From Verrucomicrobiota bacterium (GTDB lineage: Bacteria; Verrucomicrobiota; Verrucomicrobiia; CAIQCK01): a DNA stretch of 64,000 bases. The notes below the pieces were generated by a model that saw only the letters and a list, made by a program, of their open reading frames with translations, was not told where the DNA came from and ran no database searches. The DNA lies in contig JACRQF010000005.1 in the NCBI GenBank assembly GCA_016222825.1, positions 137,511-201,510 on the forward strand, given 5' to 3'. A program made the position numbers and the translations under genes. Positions within the stretch are counted from its first letter, which is position 1; each line of letters starts with the position of its first letter. Positions 1 to 15,000 of the stretch are shown piece after piece.

Positions 1-3000
1 GTTGACCGGATTGACCGAGTGTGTGCCGACCCACTCCACGAACGACTGGTCAACCGCACCGGTCGTGCCGATAGCGCCGAGCGCGGCGTTCAGGTTGATC
101 AGGCCCGCGCCGCCATAGAGGACGTTGGTGGAACCGAGCAGGACCGTGCCCTGCTGGATGATGGTCTGGCTGGTGTAGGCATTGGTGCCGAGCAGGATCA
201 GCCTGCCGAGGCCGGTCTTGGTGACGTTACCCGCGACGCCCATGGCCGCAATCGGGTTGCTGAGCGTCAGCGCGGAGAACGGATCAATGTTGAACGTCGG
301 CGCCATGCCGCTGCCGATGGTGATCGGGCGGTTGTTCAGGGTGATGTCGTTCGTGACGCGCAGCGTGGCGCTGGCGTTGAAGGAGATGCCGTAGCCGGCC
401 GCGCCGAGGTTGGAGTCGCTGTTGATGTAGAGCGTGCCGCCATTCAGGACGGTGAGGCCGTTGTAGAGGTTGCTGCCCATCATCTGGAGGGTGCCCGCGC
501 CATACTTGATGATGCCGGCCGGCTCCGAACCGCTGTTGAAGATGACACCGCCGACCATCGCCGTGTTGGCGTTCACGCTGAAGGCGCGGCTGAGGCCCGC
601 GAGGTCCACCTTGTTGCTGAGCACCAGGGTCGCCGTGGCGGTGCTCTCGTTCAGGACGAAGTTGACCGGGTTGAAGCCGGCCGAGCCCCACGTGAGGACT
701 GCGTTGGTGCCGCCGAGGTCCACGATGACGTTGGTGGCGAAGGCGCTGAAGCCGCTGATGCCATAGGGCAGTTGGATCTCGTTGTCCGCCGTGCCGAGGT
801 TGTTCGCAACGCGGAAGCTGTTCTCAAACACACCGCCGTTGAGGCTGATATTGAGGTTCGTCCCGATGCTGAAGCCGCGTGTGGCGCGCAGGACGCCGCC
901 GGCCACCAGCACATCGCCGGAGAAGGTGTTGGTGTTCAGGAGGTTCAACAGGCCCGCGCCATACTTTGCCAGCGCAATTGTGTTGGTCTGGCCGTCGGCG
1001 ATGACACCCGTGATCGTCGAAGTGCCCGCATTGGTGATGGACAGCGTCGTGACCCGGCCGTTGGTGCCGTCGTCGGTGATGACCGTGTTCGCGTTGACCG
1101 CCGGCGTGCCGATGATCGCGTTGTAGCCGTTCAGGTCGAGGACGGTGCGCGCGTTGTTGAGGGTCATCACGCCAGCGCCGTTGCCGAAGGCGTTGGTCGC
1201 GCCGGCCTGGAGCCTGCCACCGTTGACAGTGATCGCGCCGTTGTAAACGCCATTGTTGCCCGCCAACTGCAGGACGCTGTTGTTGGTCTGCTTGAGGATC
1301 GTGCCGCTGCCGCCCACGAACAAGTTGTAGTTGGTGTAGGTGTCGGAGCGGGCGAAGAGCACCGTGCCCATGTTGGTCACAACTCCGTTGCCGAGATCAC
1401 CGTAGGTCGAGTTGGTGCCGATCTGGAGCGTGCCGCCGTTGGTCACATACGTCCAGCCGCTCAGCGTGTTGTCGTTCGTCAGCACCACCGTGCCGCCGGG
1501 GCCGATCAACATGTTGTTGTTGCCGCTCGCCGCGTTGGTCAGCAGGCTACCGATGACCAGCGAGCCGTTGCCGGCGAAGGCGTTGAAGCGGTAGGTGTTC
1601 GTCGCCGGCGTGATCGAACCATTGTAGGTAACGTTGCCCGCCCAAGGCCGCATACCCAGGTAGGTGTTGACAAGATTCGCCTCGGTCGAGAAGTCGAGGT
1701 CATTCGCGACCGTGCCACTGAACAACAACAGATTGACCACGCTGGTCGGGCTGGAAGCGCGCGCATTGATGAAGTCCAGGAAGCCCTGGTCCATCGCGTA
1801 AGCCGCGCCGACGCCACCGGCGATTCCCGGAGCGCTGAGGAGGCCGCTGCCGAGCGTGTTCGTCACCGTCGCCGACGTGCTGAGGTTGGTGGTGCTGCCC
1901 AGGAAGAGGAAGCTGCTGCCGTCCACGAGCGTGCCGCCACTGTAGGTGTTGTTGGTGGTGAGGAACGCCGCGCCGACGTTGCCAGCGCTGACGATCCTCA
2001 GGCCGCCGTTGCCGCTGATGGTGCCGTCGAAATACAGATCCTGCGAAGCGAACCCGCCAACCGCGATGGTGCTGTTGCTGGCATTGCCTGCGAAGCCGAG
2101 CGGCTGGTTGAGCGTCATCGGGCCGGTGAAGTGGAAGATGCCGCCGTTGCCACCGCCATTGTTACCGATCGTGCCGCCATTGAGCACAACGGCATTGGTG
2201 AAGTAATAGGTGCTGCCGCTGCCCGGCGCGAATATCACCGAGCCGCCCGGCTGGACGGTGAGCGTGCCGCTGCCGAGGCCGATCACCGTGCTGCCGCTGG
2301 TCGCCATGTTGCCGTTATAGCCGACCATCAACATGCCCTGATCCACAATCGTGCCGCCGCTGTAGGTGTTCGTGCCGTAGGTCAGCGCCAAGGCGGCTGG
2401 ACCGCTCTTGACGAACGTCACCGGGCCGGCACCGTTGTTCACGATGTTCGCCGTGACCTGGTTGGTTGGGGCCGCACCGATGTTGTATTGGAAGTAGATC
2501 AGCTCGCCGCCCACGCCCGCCTCACCCGCAGTGAGGTTGCCACCGGAAATAAGCGAGGTAACGCCGCCCACGGACATCAGGCCGCCGCTGCGGATGGTCA
2601 GCGTGTTACCACCGAGGTTGAGCGTGCCGTTGGACACAACCAACGAGTTGATCGTGCGGGACGAGCCCAAGGTCAAGCCGGCGGTCGTATAGATGTTGGT
2701 GGTGCTAACCCACGTCGCCGCGCCGTCCGCACCGGCGTAGTAATATCCAGTGTAGTTGGAGATCGAGTTCAGCGTGCTGTTGTAGGTGGCCCAGTTGGCG
2801 CCGCTGCCCGCGCCGTTGACGATGGCCCACGGAGCGAGGATGCCGTTGGTCAGCGTCGGGGCGGCCGTGAACTGGATGACCGCGCGGTTGTTGCCCTGGC
2901 CGAGGCCGGTGCCGGTGAAGTTGACGGTCGCGCCCGCGCCGCGGTTGGTCAGGATGTTGCCGATCACCAGACGGTTGGTGAGGTTCGCGCCCGCCTGGCC

Positions 3001-6000
3001 GACGTTGATGGTGTTGTTGCCCGACTCGATCGTCACGCCTCTCATCTGCGCGTTGGCGTTGGTGACCGTGTCAATCAGCAGGTTGATCGTGCCGCCGTTC
3101 ATGATGACCGGCGTGTTGTCGGCAATGCGGTTGGTGTTGATTCCGGTCGCAACGGCATTGTTCAACGTGAGCGCGCCACCAGCGTTGATGGTGATCGTCG
3201 AGGTGTTCAGTATCGTGCCGGTGCCCGCGAGTTGGAGCGTGCCGCCGTTGATCACCGTCGGGCCGCTGTAGTCGTAAGCGTAGTTGACCGTCAGCGTGCT
3301 GGTGCCGGCCTTGACGACAGCGCCCGTGCCCACGAGGAACGGCGTGTTGTTCAGGGTCACCGCGCTGGCTCCATCGAAGACCACGGTGCCGGCATTGGTG
3401 ATGTAGCGGCTCGCGAAGCCGGTCACATCCGCCAGCCTGAGCGTGCCGTCGTTGACGATGGTCTGGCCGCTGTAGGTGATGTTGGCGCCGGAGAGGCTCT
3501 GCATGCCCGTGCCGCCCTTGGTCAGCATGAGATAGCCAGCGCCGTAGCCGCCGCTGCGGTCGCGCATGTAGCCGTTGAAGCTGAAGTCGGCGTTGTTGTT
3601 CACGGTCAACATGCCGGCGCGGTTCACCCACTCGCCTTCCTGGTTTTCGATGACGCCCACGCCCGCCTGGTCGCTCAGGCCGCCGATGGTTTCGTCATGG
3701 CCCATCAACTTGAAGTAGGCCCACCGGTTGGCGATACCGCCAAAGCTGACCACACCGGTGTCCGCGATCTGTTCGTTCGCGCCGAGCTGGAGCACCGCGT
3801 AGGACGCCGGTGCAGGCAGGCCAAACGCATCGCCCATCTGGAGGTTGCCGGGGATGACGCTGCCAGTCGTGTTGCTCAGGATCAATGCCGTGCCCTGGCG
3901 CAGCAAGGTCGAACCCGTGTAGCTGTAGGTATTGGTGAAGATGACCACGCTGTTGGTCGTCGGAGCGCCGCCCGTGGGAGGATAGAAGCCGGGGGCCATG
4001 ATGCCGCCCGCCGGACCGACCTCCATGCTGTTGCCACCGGAGAAGACCTGCTCCGGGATCAGCGTGCCGCCGCCGCCGCCGAGGCGATAGACGCCGCCGG
4101 CCGGGGTGATCGTGCCGCTATAGACGGAGGTGAACCCGTAGGCCACGCCTAGGAACGCGCCGCGGTAGTTCGCGTTGTTGAAGTCGAAGCTGGCCGAGCT
4201 GTTGCTGGTCAGCAGCAGCGTGCCCTGGAAGCCGCCGACGGCGCGCGTGCCGACCCAGTTCAGGAACGACTGGGTGAGGTCGGCGTTGTAGAGGCCGATG
4301 CCGCTGGAGGCGTTGGTGAGCACCAGCGGGCCGGTGCCGATGCTGTCGGTGGAGGCAATCAGCAGGTTGCCGGCGTTCACGTAGGTGCCGCCGCTGTAGT
4401 AGTTGGTCTGGCCGCTCAAGACCAGGCCGCCGGAGTTGATGACCAACGCGATCTGGCGGTTCGCGCCGTTGGTGATGGTGCCGGCGAAGACGTTCACGCC
4501 GTTGGTGGTGATGTTCGCCGTGCTGCCGAGCGTGATGGCGGAGACGCCGGCCACGCTGCCATTGTCCGTGATGATGGTCGAGGTCGCGCCGGTGAGGCCG
4601 CCGGCCGCGACGTTCACGCCGTTAAGGTCGAGCGTGCCGCCGTTGACAACGAGCGGGCCGTTCACCGCGAGGCCGCTGAGCTTGAGCGTGCCGGAGCCGA
4701 CCTTGAACAGCGCGTTGCCGGCGTTGTTGCCCGCCAGGACGTTGGCGACGGTGAAGGTGGCACCGTCCACAATGTCGAAGCCGCCGTTGAAGTTGGTGGC
4801 GTTGATCGGGTGCGTGCCGTCCAGCGTGGTCATCGCCGGGTTGGCGAGGCGCAGGATGCCGCCGTTGAAGTAGATCGGCGAGTTCTGGCCGCCGATGTTG
4901 GCGTGCGAGGTGATCTCAAGCTCACCGGCGTTGAGTTGCACGCCGTTGTCGAGCTTGTTGGTGGCCTGGAGGACCAGCGTGCCGTAGCCGGCCTTGATCA
5001 AGGCCACCGGCATGCCCGCCCAGAAGTTGGTGCTGGTGACGATGGCACCGCTGAGGATGCCGGTGTTGCCACCGCCAATCATGCCGACCGGGCTGCCCGC
5101 GACGCTGATGCCGCGGTTGAGACCGTTGAAGTCGAGGTTGTTGACGAACGTCACCGTCGAGTCAGCCTCGGGGCCGTTCAGCAGCAGGAAGCCGGGGTTG
5201 AAGGTGCTGAAGGTGCTCCAGTTGGTGCTGATGGACGAGGCGGCATCCACCGAGTTCTGGCTCATCGTGAACGTATAGTCGCCGGTGATGGCCGAGATGT
5301 AGGTGTTGTTTCGGATGGCGAAGCCCTGGACGTTCATGCCGACGCGCAGGTCGTCGGTGTTGCCGCCCCTAACGATGGTCACGGTGGCGTTGTTCTGCGC
5401 GGTGGCCAGTTCCAGCGCATTCGCGGCGGTGTTGCTCCAGACGAGGGTTTCGCCGTTGCCACCGATGTTGACGGTGAGGTCGCCACCCTTGGCCGAGAAG
5501 CCAACTGAGCCGACGCCCAGCAGCGAGACACCGCCCTCGGTGATGCCATAACCAAAGCCGGGGTTGACCGCGCCCAGCGTGTTCAGCAGCGGGCGGGTGA
5601 AGACGCCGGTCATTTCCAACGCACTCATGGAGGGCGCGCTGGCAGTGCCAGCCGAGTTCGGGAAGCCCATCGTGCCCCAGCCGTTGTCGTTGACCATGAT
5701 CAACGGGCTGAGCGAAGGCAGGCCCACGCCGTCCTGGGCGCGCAAAGTGCCGAGACCGATGGTGGTCAGTCCGCGGTAGGTATTGGTGACCGGCAGCACG
5801 AGCACGCCGCCGCCATACTTGGCAACGCCGCCGCCGGAATACTGCGGGCTGCCATTGATGCTGATGGTCTTGGCGCTGGAGAGTTCGCCGGAAATGATGC
5901 CGGTGCCGACGTGGACCGTGAAGGTGCGCTGGGCGCCCGCGAGATCAAGCGGGTTGACCCACGTGACCGGGTGCGTGGTGTAGAGATCGCCGAACTGGAG

Positions 6001-9000
6001 CGAGCCGGGGTTGAAGAACGTCTGCCCATAAACCAACGGCCGGCCGTCGCCGCCGACGTTGACCGTCAACGGGGCGCCCACGGCCGCGAAGCCGCCCTGG
6101 TTCACCGCCCACTGCTGGCTGGGCCTGTTGTCGGTCCAGATCTGGAACTGGCCGGGGCCGGAGCCGAGCGCGCGGCTGAAGGTGCCGGTCATCTCAAGGA
6201 CGCCCGCGCCGTAGTTCTGGACGTTGCGGGCCTGGCGGTCCGAGTTCAGGATCAGGTTGGCCGTGCTGGGCAGGCCGACGCCGTCCTGGGCTGCCAAAAC
6301 GCCCCAGACCTCGACGACGCCCGTCAGTGTATTCGTGCCGGTCAGGACGATGCGGCTGTCCTCCTGCAACGAACCGGCGATCAGCCGTCCGGGGCCGCTG
6401 ATGGTGCCAGGCACGAACAGGTTCGTCGCACCAACGGCGTTGTCAGCCGCGTAGCGGGCTTCGAGCAGCAGCACCGCGCCGGTGCCGATGTAGATGCCAC
6501 GGTTGGCGCTGAGCGTGGTGGCATTCGGGAAGCGCAGCCAGTTGTAGCCGGCGTTGGCAATGATGTTCGTCACCGGCGTAGACGGCACCGCGCCGAGCGC
6601 GCCCTCCTCGTCCACCTGCACCTGCACGCCGTTCAGCACGAGGCCGCCGGAGAACGAGTTCTCCGAGTTGGCCAGACGAATGCCGGCCGGCGCCGGCCCA
6701 TACAGGTTGACGGCGATCGGCGGGCTGGAGAGAACCACGGTGACGCTCGTCGCGCCGTTGTCCACAATCTTCGAGCCGATGGTGTCCAAATAGACGTTGC
6801 GGCGATCCTGGTTCGGTATGTAGAACGTGTTCTGGAGGATGTGCAGCTCGTTGGTGCCAGAGGTGATCGCGCCGCCATAGAGGCCCGCCGCCGCGTTATT
6901 GGCGCCAAACTGGCTGATCGCGACGTTCGTGCCGAAGAGGATGCCGCCGCTGACGATGACGTTGGTGCCGTTCAGGATGGCACTGACGTTCATGTTGTTG
7001 TTCGTGAAGCGCACGGTGTTGACGGCGCCGCCGTTGCCGGCGATGAAGGCATTGGCCGCCAGCGTGACGTTGCTGGTGGGTGCCCATGAGCCGAGGGCGC
7101 TGGCGTAATTCGTCACAAACGCATAGGCGCTGTAGTTGGTGAAGATGCCCGCGCCGTTGTTCACGGCCCAGTCGTTGTAGCCGGAGAGCGCCCAACCGCC
7201 GATGATGCCGCCGGGGCCGTTCGCCGGCGCGCCCCTGACAACGCTTTGGCCCGCCGTCTCAACAACCATCAGGACCGCGCCCTCGCTGCGGGTGAGCGGC
7301 AGCGTCGCCGCCAGGTTCAACGCCACCGGCGCGCCGAGCGGGCCGTTGGTGGCCATGACGATCGAGTAGCCCGGGGCCAGGATGAAGTTGTCGAAGTTCT
7401 GCGTGGTGAACGCCGGGTTGACGCCGCCCGCCGGGCCGCCAATCACCGCCAGCACGCCGCCGGCCATCGTGAACGGAGCGGTCTGGTCAAGGATGTTGCT
7501 GGTCGGAGCGCCCGCGCCGTCGAACTCCAGCTTCAGCGTCTGCGCGCCGGTCTTCATGACCACGCCCGTGCCGACCACCGGGTAGCTGAGGCCGGAAATC
7601 CTGCCGGCCCAGTTCACGTCGAGGATCAGGGCGCTGTTGTTGCTGATGATGCCGACGCCCAAGCCGCGGTTGATGTCACTCATCGTGCCCCAGTCGCTCA
7701 ACACCAGTGTGCCCTGGTTGATGATCGTGGGGCCGCTGTAGGTGATGCCAGCGCCGCCCAAGGTGAGCGTGCCGGTGCCATTCTTGGTCAGGCCGAGCAC
7801 CGGGTTGCCCATCGGCGCGACGCCGCTGGCGTAATCGCGGAAGTAGCCGTAGAAAACGTTGTCCACGTCGTTGCTGAGGGTCAGCATCGAGATGTTGTTG
7901 CCGGTGACATGCATCGGCTCCCTGTTCTCGATCACGCCGTAGCCGGTCGGATCATCAATGCCTTTGAGGGTCTGGTTGAAGCCGTTCAGTGTCAGGTAAC
8001 CCTGCCTGCCGCTGATCGCGTCGAAGTGGACCACGGCGTTGCTGTTGATCTGCTCGTTCGCGGCCAGGATCATGACCGCGACGTTGCCCACCGCGGTGAG
8101 CGAATCGCCGAGGATGATGTTGGTGGAGCCGGTGATGGCCGTGCCGTAGGCGTTGCTGAGCACCAGCGCCGCGCCCTGCCGCAACAGCGTCGTGCCGCTG
8201 TAGGTCATGCTGTTGGTGAAATAGACCGCCGAACTGCCGAACCAGTATTGGCCGCCGCGGTCGGCGGTGTTGCCAGCCTTCGCGCCGATCTCCATGTTCA
8301 TCACGTTCGCGCCGACGTTGCTGTAGATCTGGCTCGGGATGAGGATGCCGCCGCCACCACCCAAACGCCACGCGTCCGCCGCCGGCGTGATCGTGCCCGA
8401 ATACCACACGGTGCCGCCGTAGCCGACGCCGAGGAAGGCGTTGCTGATCGCGCCGGTGGAGAAGTCAAAGTTGTTCGTCACGAAGCGGCCGAGGTCCTCA
8501 AACCGCGGGTTGCCACCCTGCATGAGCAGCGCGCCGGAGACGACGCCCGTCGCGCCCGCGCGTTCGTTCACGTAGTCCAGGAAGTCCTGGTCGAGCGGCT
8601 TATACATCGGGCCGAGGCCGCCGCCGCCGACGAGCCGGATGGAGCCGGTGCCGAGGCTGTTGGTGTGGCCGACAAAGACGCTGCCGCCGTAGATCAGGGT
8701 GCCGCCGCTGTAAGCGTTGGTGTAGGGGATCCAGTAGCGGCCGTCGTTGTTGCGCTGCGCCATGCCGATGGTCAGGCCCACCTGGCGGCCGTTCACGCCG
8801 TCGGTGATCAAACCGGCGAGCTGGTTGTTCCAGTTGACGCCCTGGGCCTGGTAGAGGTTCACCACGGAGACGCCCGGCGTGGCGCTGTTGTCCGTCAGGA
8901 TGCTGTTGGCTGTCATGCCGAGGCCCTGGATGACGATGCTATAGCCGTTGAGGTCCAGCGCCGTGCCGTAGTTCAGTTGCAGCAACGCGCTGGCGTCCGC

Positions 9001-12000
9001 GCCGACGCCGATGTTGCCCAAGCCGAGCGCGCTGCCGAGCACGACGTTGCCGGCGTTGATGGTGTTGCCCCAGTGGAAGTTGTTCCCGCTGAGCAGCAGG
9101 GTGCCCGTGCCGGACTTGATCAGGCCCGGGTTGCCGGTGGACGTGTAGATCGGGCCGCTGATCTCGCCAGTGTTGCCGCCCACCATGACCGTGCGGGTGA
9201 CGCCGTTCAGGTCAATGCCGTTGTCCAGCGTCAGCTTGCTGTCGGCGGTGTTGGTGTTCAGGATCAGCACCGTCGGGCTGAACGCCGAGCCGACGCTGCC
9301 CCAGACGATGTTCGTGCTGGCGCCGCCGAACTTGATGGTCGTCGGGCCGTTGATGGTGCTGAAGCCGCCGGGCGCGTTCGTCGCCAGCCAGACCTGGCCC
9401 ACGCCGGTGCCGAGGCCGCGCACGAAGTTGGTGCCGCCCATCTGGCTCATGACCTCGAACACGCCGCCGCTGAGCATCAGGGCCGCCGTCGAGGGCAGAC
9501 CGACGCCCTCCTGGGCGCGGAGCGTGCCGCCGGCGACGAGCACCGTGCCCGTGAAGGTGTTCTGGTTGGGCAGCCAAACCGTGCCGTTGCCGCCGACCGG
9601 GCCGATGATGAGGTTGTTGGTGCCGGTGATCTGCGGCTCGTAGCGCAGCGTGCCGTTGCCGCCGCCGAGTTGATAGATGTTCGTGACGGCCGTGCCAAAG
9701 AACGCGTTGCCGAGCGTGCTCTGGGTCCAGTTGTTCAGCACGCCGTAGTAGGACCACGTGCCCTCGGACGCGCCGAGGAAGGCGTTGGTCAGCATCGGAT
9801 AGTTGTTGAAGTTCAGGTCCTTCGAGCTGTTGGTGGCCAGCACGATGGCGCCTAGGAACTGCTTTGCCGGGATGTTCGTGCCGGAGGCGGTCTGCAACGC
9901 CTTGCCGCTAACCCAGCCCAGGAAATTGCCGTCCAACTCGCCGGTCGGGCCAATGGCGGCGGTGCCGCCCGCGCTGCCGTCGAGGCCCGCGTGGCCCAGC
10001 GGAGTCGAGGCGGAGAAGTCCACCAGGATCGTGCCGGCGCTAAGGATGTTGCTGCCGAAGTAGTTGTTGCCGCCGGTCGAGCGATCCGGCGCGAGGATCA
10101 ACGTGCCGAAGCCCGCCTTGGTGAAGAGGCCGCCACCGCCGCTGACCTGGCCGGTCACGGTCAGGGTGGCGTATTGATCCACGTTGATGGCGCCGTTGGC
10201 GGCGTTGACCAGCGCGCGGTTCAGCGTGAACTGATTGGTGGTGCGCAGGACCGCGGCGTTGTTGCTGAGGGTGATGGCTGCGCCGGCCACGCCGAAGTTG
10301 GCGTCGCTGTAGGCGTAGAGCGTGCCGGCGTTGATGGTGACGCCACCGGTGTAGGTGTTGCTGGCGGTGAGCATCAGCGTGCCGCCGTTGACCGTCACCG
10401 CGCCGGTGAAGTTCATCGGGGCGACGACGTTCAACCAGCCCGCGCCTTCCTTGGTGAAGTTGGCCAGGCCGCTGCTGCTGGAGATCGTGCCGGCCAGGAT
10501 GCCGGTGGAGCCGACCACGCTCACGGAGCGGGTCGCGCCGTTGAGGTCGAGCGGGTTCACGAAGGTCAGGATGTTGTTGGTGCCCGCGCTGCCGGCGTTC
10601 AGGACGAACTGGTTCGGGTTGAAGAACTGCGAACCCCAAACCACGGTCTCGCCCTGGCCGCCGAGGTTCACCACGATGCCCGTCGGGGCGAAGGACTCAA
10701 GGCCATAGACGTTCTGCGGGCTGAAGCCGGCCGCGCCGCCCGCCAGGATCTGAATCTGGCCGTCGCCGTTGCCGAGGGCGTTGGTGATGTTCATGCCCGT
10801 CTCAAACACGCCGTTGGTGGCGAGGGTCAGGTTGCCGGTGGTCGGCAGACCGACGCCAAGGGTCGCGCGCAGGATGCCCGCGCTGACAAACGTGCCGCCG
10901 GTGTAGTCGTTCGAGCTGGCGAGGGTCAGGATGCCGCCGCCGATCTTGGTGAGCGCCAGCGCGGTGTTCTCACCGTCGCCAATGGTGCCGGAGTAGGTGT
11001 AGGTGGTGCCCTGGTTGATCGTCAGCATCGTGATGCCGCCGTTGGCGCTGTTGTCCGTGACGCGCGCGCCCACCTGGCCCAGCAGCGAGCCGATGACCAG
11101 TTGCTGGCCGTTGACGTCGAGCACGCTGCTGAAGCCGGGGTTGAATTGGCCGGCGTAGCTACGGACGATCATCGGGCCTGTGCCGAAGGCGTTGGTGGCG
11201 CCGGCGACGACCGTGCCGCCGTTGATGTAAGTGCCGCCGGTGTAGATGTTGTTCGCCGTGACGATGAGGACGTTGGTGCCATTCTTGACCAGCGTGCCGC
11301 TGCCGACGATGTAGTTCGTCAGCGTGTAGGTGTCGGAGCGGGCGATCAACAGCGAGCCGTAGTTGGACACCGCGCCGCCGATGCCGATGCCGCTGTTCGG
11401 GAGCGATCCCCAGGCCGTGTTCGAGCCGAGTTGCAGCGTGCCGCCGCCCATGATGAAGGTGTTGCCGGTGTAGTCGTTGTTGTTGGTGAACACCACCACG
11501 CCCATCGGGCCGATGGTCACCATGTTGCTGCCCGTCAGGTGGCTGCCCACGGTGAGCGAGCCGCCCTTGTCACCACCCATGAAGCGGTAGTTGGCGTTGG
11601 CCGGCGTGATGACGCCGTCGTAGCGCACCTCGCGCGCCGGAGCCGACGCGATGAACGCGTTGGTCAGGCCCTTGAGCGCCGACAGGTCGAGGTTGTTGCT
11701 GCTGTTGGTCAGCATCGTGATGGCCACCGCCACGCCCGTGCCGGGCAGCTTGTCGTTGAGGTAGTTGACGAACGGCTGGTCGAGCGCGTAGGTCGGGCCA
11801 ACGCCGCCGCTGTTCACCGCCAGCGGGCCCGTGCCGAGCGAAACCGGCGTGCCGTCGCCGTTGACCGCGCCGAGGAAGAGGATGCCGCCGTCCAGCAGCG
11901 TGCCGCCCGTGAAGTCGTTCGAGGCGGTGACGAAGACCGTGCCGCGCTGGCCGCCGGCGACGAAGCGCATCCCGCCTGAACCAGTGATCGGGCCGTCCAG

Positions 12001-15000
12001 ATAGAGGTCGTGCATCACCTGATAGGACGAGAACGTGCTGTTGGTGCCCAGAAGCGTTGTCGGGCCGCTGAGGTGGACGTTGCCATAGACGCTATACACA
12101 ATCGCGCCGTCAAAGTTCATGGCGTTGGTGAGCGTGTAGTTCCAGCCGGGCTGGAAGTTGCCGTCACCGCCGGCGCCGCCGAAGCGCAGCGTCGCGCCCG
12201 GCTGGACCGTGACCGGGCCGGTGCCCAGCGCGTAGGGGTTCAGCGTGTAGCCGCCTTCATCGCCGACACGCAACTGGCCAGCCGCGACAATGGTGCCGCC
12301 GCTGTAGCTGTTGGACGCGTAGCGCAGGTAAACGTCGCCCGTCCCGTTCTTCGTCAGCGTCAACGGGGCCTGCGGGCCGTTGTCCACGATGGCGTTGCCG
12401 ATGTAGAGGCCCGACGCCGCGAGGAAGCGGCTGACGACCAACTCGGCCGGGCCGGTGTTCGTCCCGGCCGTCATCGTGCCGTTGTAGATGGTGACGGCGT
12501 TCGCGCTCTGCATGCTCGAATCCAGGATGCCGCCGCCGGCGATGGTCACACCGTAGGTGTTCAAATGCCAGTTGGCCGCCTGGCTGCCGGTGGCGCTGAT
12601 ATTCTCGATCTGCACCGTCCAGTTTGTGCGGTTCGCCGTCTGGGAGAACGTGGAGTTATTGAGACCAAAGCGGACGTTGGTGGCATTGTTCCAGTTGATG
12701 AGCCTGTTGCCGTTCGTGTCCGTGGCGCTGCTCGTGTAGCCGTAGTAAAGCTGGTTCGTCCCGGGACCACCCGCGGTGGTGTATGCGTAGTTGGAGATCG
12801 AGCCGATGCCCGTGTTGTAGGTGGCGAAATCCCAGTGGTTGGTGCTGTTGGCGTAGGCCCACCCACCGATGAGACCGTTGGTCATCACCGGCACGGTGGT
12901 GAAGCGGATGATGTTGGACGCGCCGTAGCCCAGCCTGAAGCCGCCGAAACCGATGGTGGAGCCGGTGAGGCGGGCCGCGAGGTTGCTGAAGGAGAGGATG
13001 TTCGTGCCGTTGGCAGCCGAACGGTCGGTGCCAATGATGCTGCCGCCGGCAGCCACCACAAGGTTGCTGATTCCCTCGTAATAGAACGCGGTGCTCGCGG
13101 CGTTGGTCATGATGAACGTGCCGCCCTTCATTACCAAGGCTCCGTTATCAGCGACACGATTCGTCCGGTTGGCCGCCGCCACGTTGTTCAGCAGGAAGGT
13201 CGCGCCAGGATTGACCACGATGCCGGTCGAGGCGAGCGCGCCGAGCGGACCACTCAACATGATCTGGCCGGCATTGAGAATGGTCTGGCCGGTGTAAGGC
13301 TGCTGGTTGGTCACGGTCAGCGTGCCGTAGGGGCTGGTGGCGGGGATGCCATAGACCACACTCAGCTCCTTGCCGCCAGCCGTTCCGTTGGCGATGAAGA
13401 GCGTGCCGCCCACGCTCAGGTTGCCGGAGACGTTGCTCAACAACAGCGCCGTCGTGCCCGCGCCGGGGCTGCTGTCGGTGATAAGACCGTTCGTGCCGTA
13501 GAGGCCACCGATAAGGGTGGTGGTATTGGAGAGGTCGAGGGCGCCGCCGTTGAGGCTCACCCAGTTCGTCAGACCGAGCGCCGTCATGCTGCCGACGCGC
13601 ACCGTGCCGGCGTTGATCACCACACCGCCGAAGAGGCTGTTGTTGCCGGTGAGCACCAGCGTGCCCGAACCATACTTGGCCAGACCGCCGGAGCTGCTGC
13701 CCTGATTCGGGCCGGCGTAAGCCTGGTTGTTATAGACGCGGCCGTTGAGGGTGTTGGTGAGCGTGAAGATGTTGTTCACGTCGGCGATGTCGAAGCCGCC
13801 GTTAAACGTCAGGCCGAAGTTGGTGTTGATCGGGTGGTTGCCGAGGTTGTTTACCGCCGTGCCGTTGATCTGCAGGATGCCGCCGGCGAAGCTCAGTGTG
13901 CTGTCGGGGGCGCCGAGGACGCCGAGGTCGCTCAGGGCCAGCCGGCCGCCACTGAGGATGGTGCCGCCGAGGTAATCATTCGCCGCATTGCCCAGCGTCA
14001 GGGTGTTCGTGCCGGCCTTGTTGAATGCGCCCGCGCCGGTGATGAGCCCCGCGAAAGTGGCGTCATTGGTCTGCGAAACCAACAGCACGCCGTTGCTCAG
14101 GAACAGCGTCGAGCCGGCCGCGCCGCTCAGGCCCATGATCGCCGGGCCGGAGGAGAGCAGATAGCTCGGCATCGGGATCGCGCCCGCGAAGCCCGGCATC
14201 AACACATCCACCTGCAAACCCCAACCGCTGCCGCCGTTGGCGCTCAGGATCTGGATGTTGTGAGCGCCCGCCTCCAGGTAGATCGGCGCGCCCGCCGTGT
14301 TGTTCCCGCCGGAGTTAACCCTGACGCCATCAATGAAGATGGCCGCAAAGTCATCCGCGCTGCGGAAGTTGAACTGGTAGGTGCCGTTGGTCGGCGCGTT
14401 GAACAGGCCCTGGTAGCGCGCATGGGCGCTGGTGACGCTCGGGTTGGGCTGGTTCGGCGTGCCGCTCGGGTAGTCAAAGTTGGTCTGGTTGTTGTTGTAG
14501 AAGAGCGTGTTCGCGTTCTGCATGGCAAACATGTTCTGCACGGCTTGCAGCGTCACGAGGTTCGACGAGCCGCCTGCGACCAAATACTCGCCCATCAGAC
14601 CGGTGCCAGCCTTGGCGATGACCGTCGAGCCGTTGCTCATCGTCAGAAGGCTGTTGAGGGTGGCGTTGTTGCTCAGGACGAGCGTGCTGCCGGCCGTCAT
14701 GAAGGTGCCGTTGCTGTAGCGCATGTTGTTGGCGATCACCAGCGGGCTCGTGCCGGAAACCGTCACCGAGCCGGTGAAGGCGTTGGCGTTGCCGGGGCCG
14801 GTGATGGTCAACCCGCCGGCAGCCAGGTTGAGCGTCGCGGGGGCGTTGACCACGAAGGCGTTGGTGATCAGTCGGTCGCCCGAAGTCACGAGCGAGCCGC
14901 CAGCCATCACCAGCGGGCCGCCGCCGAGCGCGCCGTCGCTGAGCAGCGTGAGCGTGCCGGCCGCGTTCGTCGTGCCGCCGCTGTAGTTGTTGACCCCGTC

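Noticed and set aside
19..9855. Plus-strand open frames 19-4152 and 7246-9855 (1,377 and 869 codons)
   Set aside because: Exact-register antisense shadows of the giant gene.
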